From the NCBI GenBank assembly GCA_964555735.1, contig CAZKTS010000153.1:1-14552 (forward strand): a stretch of 14,552 nucleotides of DNA, read 5' to 3'. The notes beneath the pieces are model-generated. The model had not been told where the DNA came from. It was given only the letters and a program-made list of their open reading frames with translations, and did not search any database. Shown here one piece after another: positions 1 through 5,137 of this stretch (positions are counted from its first letter, which is position 1; every line of letters starts with the position of its first letter). The DNA is from CAZKTS01 sp964555735. Its GTDB lineage: Bacteria > Actinomycetota > Acidimicrobiia > IMCC26256 > PALSA-555. Position numbers and translations under genes: made by a program.

Positions 1-488
1 GCCGGACGGTGCATGATCGCCCGGGCCACCATCAGGCGCTGCGCCATCCCGCCCGAGAGCGCCAGCACCGGCACCCGGGCGCGGTCGGCGAGACGGAACT
101 GCTCGAGCAGTCGGTCGGCCTCGCGGCGCGCGATCCGTCGGCTCATCCCGAAGTAGCGACCGTGGTAGTAGAGGTTCTCCCACACGTCGAGCGATCGATC
201 GAGCGTGTTGGTCTGCGGCACGACCCCGATCACCTGCTTCGCCGCGGTCGGGTGCGAGAGCACGTCGATGCCGTCCACGAAGGCGCGACCGCTCGTCGGG
301 ATCACCCGCGTGGTGAGCATGCCGGCCGTCGTCGTCTTCCCCGCGCCGTTCGGACCGAGCAGCCCGAAGATCTCGCCGCGCCGCACCGAGAGATCCAGAC
401 CGTCCACCGCGCGGACACCGCCGGGATACACCTTCGTCAGCGCTTCCGTTCGGATGACCTCGGCGGTCACGCTGGTGTCGGTGCTCAC
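1..488 (-). CDS. ABC-2 type transporter ATP-binding protein (DrrA-like), partial at the window edge
   Basis: This is the N-terminal 162 residues of a cytoplasmic ATPase subunit that would energise an ABC-2 type exporter; the C-terminus, including Walker B, lies beyond base 1. The Walker A motif GPNGAGKT is at residues 45-52, the Q-loop VVPQ at 89-92 and the signature LSGGM at 144-148. The spacing is typical of the DrrA/CcmA-like family. The GTG start at 488 overlaps the TGA stop of the upstream membrane-protein gene as GTGA, which implies translational coupling. The matching permease is not in the window and may be the next gene downstream. The substrate cannot be read from the sequence. The order cupredoxin, membrane protein, ABC ATPase recalls copper-enzyme assembly loci that carry an ABC transporter, but this is only an association. 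The family call is secure; the role is not. Confidence 0.93.
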   Translation of the reverse strand, partial: MSTDTSVTAEVIRTEALTKVYPGGVRAVDGLDLSVRRGEIFGLLGPNGAGKTTTAGMLTTRVIPTSGRAFVDGIDVLSHPTAAKQVIGVVPQTNTLDRSLDVWENLYYHGRYFGMSRRIARREADRLLEQFRLADRARVPVLALSGGMAQRLMVARAIMHRP

Positions 489-919
489 GCCACGAGCGTC
501 GTCCTCCGTCGCGCCCGGACGCAAGCCGCGAGCAACCACGACAGGCTCACGAGCCCGATCACCTCGGCGGCGACCGCGATGACGGCCTCGGTGCTGGTCC
601 GGTCGTCTTCGAACCCGAGCAGACCGACGGTGCGGGAGAGGGCGTAGGCGACGAGCGTTGCGGCGCAGAAGCCGACCCCCGCGACGGCGGCCGGCACCGT
701 GAGCCGTTCCCAACGCAGCGAGCACACGAGGGCCCAGGCGATGACGAACCCGGCGACCGCATTGATCGCAAAGGCCCGGCTGATGGTCAGGCCGAGCGCC
801 TCGTCGGGCGCGATCCCGCGGTAGCCGCCCTCGAAGTACAGGAAGTAGTGGAGGTAGCCGCTGACGAGGACGCCACCGGCGCCGAGCAGCAGGAGGGCAC
901 GGGCTCGCCGGTCAGCCAC
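485..919 (-). CDS. Four-helix integral membrane protein, function unknown
   Basis: This 144-residue protein has four predicted membrane helices at about residues 7-27, 47-68, 73-94 and 113-134, with short basic ends. A motif GYLHYFLYFEGGYRGI sits in the first loop and an acidic LLGFEDD segment follows the third helix. I associate this pattern with small uncharacterised actinobacterial membrane proteins, from memory of the family style rather than from a search. The start is GTG at 919, inside the last codons of the cupredoxin gene (8-nt overlap), and the stop overlaps the ABC ATPase start by 4 nt. It is therefore the middle gene of a tightly coupled trio. The conserved-looking His and aromatic residues near the membrane could contact a metal or quinone, but nothing in the sequence proves it. 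No enzymatic function is assigned. Confidence 0.8.
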   Translation of the reverse strand: MADRRARALLLLGAGGVLVSGYLHYFLYFEGGYRGIAPDEALGLTISRAFAINAVAGFVIAWALVCSLRWERLTVPAAVAGVGFCAATLVAYALSRTVGLLGFEDDRTSTEAVIAVAAEVIGLVSLSWLLAACVRARRRTTLVA

Positions 920-1298
920 GGATCCGGATCTCCCCCGTCATGTAGTCGTGGATCGCGCAGAAGTACTCGTAGGTGCCCGGCTCGTCGATGGTGATCGTCG
1001 CGGTCGCGCCGCCGTCGAGGTCTCCCGTGTCGAACGCCGAGTCGTCGCGCGCGGTGACCGTGTGCACCGTGTCGTCGCGGTTCACGATCTGGATCGGCGC
1101 GCCCGCCTCACCCTCCAAGGTCCCCGGTGAGTAGTCGAAGCCCTCGATCGTGATCGTCGACGCGGGTGACGCGCCGTTCGCGCTCGGTGCGTCGTCATCA
1201 CCGGCGGCGAGTGACGTCATCAGCACCGCGAGTGCCGCGATCACCGGCACGGCCAGCACGACCAGCAGCGCGTGGGGTCGACGACCCGAACGGTCCAT
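912..1298 (-). CDS. Membrane-anchored cupredoxin (plastocyanin/amicyanin-like type 1 copper protein)
   Basis: This 128-residue protein has an N-terminal hydrophobic segment (about 8-32), acting as signal or anchor, then a short low-complexity linker and a single cupredoxin domain from about residue 47. The type 1 copper ligands are visible: His79 in DTVHTV, then Cys114, His117 and Met120 in the C-x2-H-x2-M arrangement EYFCAIHDYM, which is amicyanin-like. Such proteins carry single electrons outside the membrane or bind copper. The start is ATG at 1298; a weak TAGTAC box lies 5 nt upstream, so the gene may have its own near-leaderless promoter after the hairpin at 1323-1343. It overlaps the following membrane-protein gene by 8 nt. 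Partners are unknown: no oxidase or reductase is present in the window. The fold is certain; the redox role is inferred from family knowledge. Confidence 0.92.
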   Translation of the reverse strand: MDRSGRRPHALLVVLAVPVIAALAVLMTSLAAGDDDAPSANGASPASTITIEGFDYSPGTLEGEAGAPIQIVNRDDTVHTVTARDDSAFDTGDLDGGATATITIDEPGTYEYFCAIHDYMTGEIRIRG

Positions 1299-1322
1299 GG
1301 TCGGTACTACGGAGCGATGGCG

Positions 1323-1343
1323 GACCCGGATGGGGTCCGGGTC
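1323..1343 (-). terminator. Stem-loop directly after the ribbon-helix-helix-like gene
   Basis: The arms GACCCGGA (1323-1330) and TCCGGGTC (1336-1343) form a perfect 8-bp stem with a 5-nt loop. The stem touches the TGA stop (1344-1346) of the upstream minus-strand gene. There is no T-tract, as is common for actinobacterial terminators. It probably separates that gene from the cupredoxin operon, although attenuation is also possible. Confidence 0.5.
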
Positions 1344-1856
1344 TCAGCCCGGCTGCGGGCCGTCGGCGCGCACGCGCTCGACGTGGACGAGCGCCTCGCG
1401 CAGCTGCTCGATCCACTCCCCTTCGTGCTCGTGCACGAGTCGGACACACCACGCGAGCGCATCGCTGCGACTGCGCGCGACGCCGGCGTCGACCAACGTG
1501 TCGAGGACGCGCCGTTCGCTCATGCGCAGCCGGGTCATCACCGGCACGCTGAGGTTGGTGAACACCACCTCGATGTCACCGCACGCCGCGCCCCATGCCA
1601 CCTTGCGCTCGAATCGCGCCTCGGCCGCGTCGGCGACCTGCATGCGCGCGGCACGGGTCTCCTCACGGAACCGCTCGACCCGGGCCGCGCACGCGGTGCG
1701 ACGGACGTCCTCGCCCGGCTCCGCGAGCTCGGGCTCGGCCAGGCGGCCCACCACCAGGAGCTCGTCGCGGTCGGCCGCCACCACCGGCGGGGCCACGAAC
1801 CAGTCGTCGGGCATCCGGCCGGCGAACCAGGCGGCCACCTCGTCCAGCGTCGTCAT
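1344..1856 (-). CDS. Conserved actinobacterial-type protein with a ribbon-helix-helix-like C-terminus
   Basis: This 170-residue protein is predicted to be cytoplasmic and has no membrane segment. Residues 104-143 read as a ribbon-helix-helix DNA-binding unit: a beta strand (SVPVMTRL), a helix (MSERRVLDTLVDAG), the turn ARSRSDA and a second helix to about 143. The GVARSRSDAL stretch matches the usual GxxxSRSE-type turn of this fold. The N-terminal about 100 residues (MPDDWFVAPP, DELLVVGRL, then a charged helix with REETR and a WGAACG motif) form a domain I cannot name. I recall similar proteins annotated as hypothetical in many actinomycetes. The ATG at 1856 is supported by a -10-like box ending 6 nt before it. 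A direct repeat overlaps this promoter, so autorepression is a natural hypothesis. A metabolic role for the N-terminal domain is not excluded. Confidence 0.8.
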   Translation of the reverse strand: MTTLDEVAAWFAGRMPDDWFVAPPVVAADRDELLVVGRLAEPELAEPGEDVRRTACAARVERFREETRAARMQVADAAEARFERKVAWGAACGDIEVVFTNLSVPVMTRLRMSERRVLDTLVDAGVARSRSDALAWCVRLVHEHEGEWIEQLREALVHVERVRADGPQPG

Positions 1857-1873
1857 GTGATTACAGTATTACA
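1857..1873 (-). promoter_or_regulatory. AT-rich leaderless promoter with a direct repeat, likely operator of the downstream gene
   Basis: Read on the minus strand, bases 1873-1857 are TGTAATACTGTAATCAC, directly followed by the ATG at 1856. The direct repeat TGTAATAC/TGTAATCA has an 8-bp period. TACTGT (1868-1863) fits a TAnnnT -10 box with 6 nt to the start codon, implying a leaderless mRNA. The run stands out sharply from the GC-rich surroundings. A short tandem repeat over the -10 region is what an autoregulating ribbon-helix-helix protein would bind; that part is inference. Confidence 0.6.
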
Positions 1874-1913
1874 CCCTTGCGGCACCGACAACCGTGGACC
1901 CCCGGCGACCGCC

Positions 1914-3026
1914 TCAGTCGTCGGGCAGGGCGGCCCACGGCGTCGCCTGCTCCCCCGGGCCCCGCGGCACCGCCGTCGGCCAGCGCCACTCCCGCGGGAC
2001 CGGCGGGCGTTCGCGCCGCTCGACGATCGTCCGCTCGTCGCGGAAGTCCCAGTGCGGGTCGGGTGTCCGCCAGTCGCCGTACTGGAGCTCGAAGTGCGCT
2101 TCGTGGTCGGCGACCTTCTGCCACCGCCGGCCGAGGAACTCGAACTCGACGAGCGGCTGGGCCGGCAGCTCGGCTCGGAGCTCCTCCCGGTCGTCGAACG
2201 AGGAGTACGACCACCGCGCACCGTCGGCCGTCGGGGTGAGTCGGAAGAACTCGTAGCGCGTGGGGCCGCGTCGGAAGCGGTGCTCCTCGTAGCGGCCGCT
2301 CACGCCCGAGAACCGATCGGTGGGCACGAACCCCGCGGCCACCAGGGCCCCGACGGAGTCGAGGAACCGCCCGTGGTCCTCGTCGAGATACGCGAAGTCG
2401 ACGTCGTGCAGGTCCGCCGCGAGCAGGCGGCCCTCCCGCGCCCAACCCAGGAGGGCACCGCCCCACATCCAGTACCGGCCGCCGATCGGCGTGGCCGCGA
2501 GCGCGTCGTGCAGCTCGCGGAGCTCGCGTCCGACCCGTCGACGAGAGAGGAGCGTCGACCGTTTGCGCAACCGGTCGACGGCCGTCAGGGGTGGCTTCAC
2601 ACCGCGTGCCGCGACGACCGGTGACGCACTCGACGCGCGCTCGACGATGTCGCGACTCGAGATGCTCGACGTGTACGGGACCGTCCGCATGATCCCGCGG
2701 GCCACGGCGCCCGGATACCACGCGCGGATGTCGGCGTCGTCCATGTCGTCGCCGTGCACGACCAGGTCGGCACCGACGCGGTGCAGCCAGGCCTCGGTCA
2801 CCAGGGCCGGTGCCGCAGGGACGACTCGGTCGACGTACCGGCACGACTCGACCACCGCGACGCGCTCCTCCAGGGTCAGGACCGGTCGGCGCTTGTACCA
2901 CTCGCACTCGTCGTCCGCGTGCACACCGACCACCAGCTCGTCGCCGAACGCACGCGCCTGCCGCAGGAACTCCACGTGGCCGGCGTGAAACAGATCGCCG
3001 ACCATGTCGACGTAGACGCGCTTCAT
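1914..3026 (-). CDS. Fusion of a cytidylyltransferase (TagD/ethanolamine-phosphate type) and a LicD/fukutin-like phosphotransferase domain
   Basis: This 370-residue protein has two catalytic domains and no signal or membrane segment. Residues 1-135 are a nucleotidyltransferase fold: GDLFHAGHVEFL with the HxGH motif at 14-17, KRRPVLTLEERVAVV after residue 45, HGDD at 91-94 and ISSRDIV at 122-128, the counterpart of the ISTxxI motif. This resembles CTP:phosphoethanolamine or glycerol-3-phosphate cytidylyltransferases. Residues about 180-340 resemble LicD: GGALLGWAREGRLLAADLHD leading to Asp208/Asp210, and YGDWRTPDPHWD at 316-327. LicD proteins transfer phosphocholine or a related phospho-alcohol from a CDP carrier. 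Together the halves could activate and transfer one substrate. The ATG at 3026 overlaps the HIT gene stop as ATGA. It is last in the operon. The identity of the alcohol and acceptor is unknown. The first domain is secure, the second likely. Confidence 0.85.
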   Translation of the reverse strand: MKRVYVDMVGDLFHAGHVEFLRQARAFGDELVVGVHADDECEWYKRRPVLTLEERVAVVESCRYVDRVVPAAPALVTEAWLHRVGADLVVHGDDMDDADIRAWYPGAVARGIMRTVPYTSSISSRDIVERASSASPVVAARGVKPPLTAVDRLRKRSTLLSRRRVGRELRELHDALAATPIGGRYWMWGGALLGWAREGRLLAADLHDVDFAYLDEDHGRFLDSVGALVAAGFVPTDRFSGVSGRYEEHRFRRGPTRYEFFRLTPTADGARWSYSSFDDREELRAELPAQPLVEFEFLGRRWQKVADHEAHFELQYGDWRTPDPHWDFRDERTIVERRERPPVPREWRWPTAVPRGPGEQATPWAALPDD

Positions 3027-3448
3027 GTCGGCGGGAGCGCGGCGCGGATGGCCTCGGCGGTCGCCCCGCGCTCGGCGTCGTCGGCGTACGGGTGGCGCGG
3101 CCAGAAGAACCCGCGCAGCCCGTCCTTCCGGCGGCGGGGCACGACGTGCACGTGGAGGTGCGGCACGCTCTGGCTCACGACGTTGTTCTCGGCCACGAAC
3201 GTGCCGTCGGCGTCGAGACCGTCCTCCACGGCTGCGGCGATGCGGCGGACCTCGGTGAAGAGCGGATCGACGAGGTCGTCCGGAAGGTCGCGCAGCGTCT
3301 CGACGTGGGCGCGGGTCACGACGATGGTGTGCCCCGGGAACACCGGCCGGTGGTCGAGGAACGCGACGGTTCGCTCGGTCTCCGCGATCAGGGTCGCCGG
3401 CGCGGTGCCGTCGACGATCGAGCAGAACACGCACTCCGCCCCGGCCAC
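3023..3448 (-). CDS. HIT family nucleotide hydrolase/transferase
   Basis: This 141-residue cytoplasmic histidine-triad protein has an N-terminal CVFCSIVDG segment (CxxC at 6-9), the nucleotide-binding region FPGHTIVVTRAH around 37-48, and the catalytic triad H-x-H-x-H at His97, His99 and His101 in PHLHVHVVPRR. HIT proteins hydrolyse or transfer nucleotide phosphoramidates, dinucleoside polyphosphates or aminoacyl-AMPs; the exact substrate cannot be read here. The GTG start at 3448 is the first usable start after the TAG of the MaoC gene, leaving a 4-nt gap. Its stop overlaps the next ATG by 4 nt, so it is translationally coupled to the cytidylyltransferase-LicD protein. This may link it to nucleotide by-products of that enzyme, which is inference. 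Family length and motif are normal. Confidence 0.9.
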   Translation of the reverse strand: MAGAECVFCSIVDGTAPATLIAETERTVAFLDHRPVFPGHTIVVTRAHVETLRDLPDDLVDPLFTEVRRIAAAVEDGLDADGTFVAENNVVSQSVPHLHVHVVPRRRKDGLRGFFWPRHPYADDAERGATAEAIRAALPPT

Positions 3449-3452
3449 GCGT

Positions 3453-3959
3453 CTACTCGGGTGATTCGTAGGGGCGCTGCCGCGGCTTGGCGATCTCGCG
3501 CTTGGGCACCATGACCTTGCGCCGGAAGTAGCAGACCTCTTCGCCCCGCTGGTTGAAGCCGCGCGTCTCGACGGTCACGACGCCGCGGTCGGGCTTGCTC
3601 GACGACTCCTTCTTCTCCAGCACCTTGGTCTCGGCGTAGATGGTGTCGCCGTGGAACGTGGGCTTCTGGTGCTTGAGCTCCTCGACCTCGAGGTTGGCGA
3701 TGGCGACACCGCTGACGTCGGGCACGCTCATGCCGAGCACGAGCGAGTACACGAGGTTGCCCACCACCACGTTCTTGCCGAACTGGGTCTGGGTCTCGGC
3801 GAACCACGCGTCGGTGTGGAGCGGGTGGTGGTTCATCGTGATCATGCAGAAGAGGTGGTCGTCGGCCTCGGTGATGGTCTTGCCCGGCCAGTGCTTGTAG
3901 ACGTCGCCGGGCTCGAAGTCCTCGTAGTACCGGCCGAAGGGTCGTTCGTGGACGGTCAT
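3453..3959 (-). CDS. MaoC-family hotdog hydratase (itaconyl-/mesaconyl-CoA hydratase-like)
   Basis: This 168-residue single hotdog-fold protein probably hydrates an enoyl-CoA in the cytoplasm. The hydratase signature region is ITMNHHPLHTDAWFA at 40-54, followed by the FGKNVVVGNLVYSLVLGMSV segment at 60-79, the FHGDTIYAETKVLEKKES stretch at 102-119 and FRRKVMV at 145-151. The classical GDxNPxH motif reads MNHHPLH here, with Asn43 in place of the catalytic Asp. I recall a similar Asn in MaoC proteins encoded beside CitE lyases and acyl-CoA dehydrogenases, such as mycobacterial Rv2499c, which has been linked to itaconyl-CoA hydration. It lies 10 nt after the acyl-CoA dehydrogenase stop and 4 nt before the HIT gene. 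Mesaconyl-CoA hydration is a plausible role given mcd and a Mcl-type lyase nearby. The fold is certain; the substrate is tentative. Confidence 0.88.
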   Translation of the reverse strand: MTVHERPFGRYYEDFEPGDVYKHWPGKTITEADDHLFCMITMNHHPLHTDAWFAETQTQFGKNVVVGNLVYSLVLGMSVPDVSGVAIANLEVEELKHQKPTFHGDTIYAETKVLEKKESSSKPDRGVVTVETRGFNQRGEEVCYFRRKVMVPKREIAKPRQRPYESPE

Positions 3960-3969
3960 GCCCGAGAGC

Positions 3970-5127
3970 CTAAGAGAGTGGGTGCCGTTCGAGCAGGCCC
4001 CGGGCGATCACGATGCGCTGGATCTCGTTGGTGCCCTCGCCGATGATCATGAGCGGCGCGTCGCGGTAGTAGCGCTCCACCGGTAGCTCGGTCGTGTACC
4101 CGAGCCCACCGTGGATCCGCATGGCCTCGGTCGCGATCTCGAACGCGGCCTCGCTCGCGAACAGCTTGGCCATCCCCGCTTCGACGTCGCAGCGCTCGTC
4201 GCGGTCCTTCTTCTCCGCCGCGTTGATCGTCAGCAGACGCGCGGCCAGGAGGCTGGTGCCCATGTCGGCGAGCTTGGACGCGATCGCCTGGTGCTGGGCG
4301 ATCGGCTTGCCGAAGGTCTCACGCTCTTGCGCGTAGCGGATCGCGGCTTCGAAGGCGGCGCGACCGACGCCGACGGCGCGCGCCGCGATGTTGATGCGTC
4401 CCACCTCGAGCGCGCCGAGGATGAAGTGCTGACCCCGGCCGAGCCCCTCGGGGCCGCCGAGCACGCAGTCGGCGCCGACGCGGTGCCCGTCGTAGGCCAT
4501 CTCCACCGTCTCGATGCCCTTGTACCCGAGCTTGCCGATGTTGCGGCTCACGGTGATGCCACCCGTCGTCGGTGCGTCGGGCTCCTTCTCGACCATGAAG
4601 CAGGTGATGCCTTCGTCGGTGCGAGCGGCCAGGGCGATCAGCCCGGCGCGCTGGCCGTTGGTGACCCAGGTCTTGGTGCCGGTGATGACGTAGTCGTCGC
4701 CGTCGCGCACCGCGCGACACGAGATCGCGCTCGTGTCACTGCCCGCATCGGGCTCCGAGAGGGAGAGGCAGCCACGGATCTCGCCGGCCGCGAGCCGCGG
4801 CAGCCAGCGCTCGCGCTGCTCCTCGGTGCCCTGGAGCTTCAGCAGGTTGGCCGCCATGACGTGCGTGTTCAGCACGCCGGAGAGCGACATCCAGCCCGCG
4901 GCGAGCTCCTCGATCACCCCGCAGTAGGTGACCAGATCCAGGCCCAGTCCGCCGTACTGCTCGGGGATGGTGACGCCGAAGAGGCCGAGCTCGCGCATCG
5001 TCGCCACGATCGCGGCGGGGTACTCGTCGGCGTGCTCGAGGTCCGACGCGACCGGCAGCACGTCGCGCTCCACGAAGCGACGCACGGTCGCGACCATCTC
5101 TTCGCGCAGCGCGGGGTCGGTCGCCAT
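3970..5127 (-). CDS. Acyl-CoA dehydrogenase (short/medium-chain type, FAD-dependent)
   Basis: This 385-residue flavoprotein introduces a trans-2 double bond into an acyl-CoA and passes electrons to an electron-transfer flavoprotein. The N-terminal helical domain spans about 1-115. The FAD/substrate strand region LSLSEPDAGSDTSAI is at 121-135, TGTKTWVTNG at 149-158, and the C-terminal helical domain includes the AMRIHGGLGYTTELPVERYY segment. The catalytic base is Glu364 in IIGEGTNEIQ, the position used by short- and medium-chain enzymes. Isovaleryl-CoA dehydrogenases instead place the base in an earlier helix, so that identity is unlikely. Length is typical. The ATG at 5127 lies 10 nt after the stop of the LAL regulator gene, and the MaoC gene follows 10 nt downstream. 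The pairing with MaoC resembles Rv2500c-Rv2499c of mycobacteria. Substrate not determined. Confidence 0.93.
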   Translation of the reverse strand: MATDPALREEMVATVRRFVERDVLPVASDLEHADEYPAAIVATMRELGLFGVTIPEQYGGLGLDLVTYCGVIEELAAGWMSLSGVLNTHVMAANLLKLQGTEEQRERWLPRLAAGEIRGCLSLSEPDAGSDTSAISCRAVRDGDDYVITGTKTWVTNGQRAGLIALAARTDEGITCFMVEKEPDAPTTGGITVSRNIGKLGYKGIETVEMAYDGHRVGADCVLGGPEGLGRGQHFILGALEVGRINIAARAVGVGRAAFEAAIRYAQERETFGKPIAQHQAIASKLADMGTSLLAARLLTINAAEKKDRDERCDVEAGMAKLFASEAAFEIATEAMRIHGGLGYTTELPVERYYRDAPLMIIGEGTNEIQRIVIARGLLERHPLS

Positions 5128-5137
5128 GGGCCGGATG

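Noticed and set aside
3027..3434. N-terminal extension of the cytidylyltransferase-LicD frame
   Set aside because: It is an Arg-rich out-of-frame reading of the HIT gene; ATG 3026 starts directly at the first strand of the cytidylyltransferase fold and overlaps the HIT stop in the usual ATGA manner.
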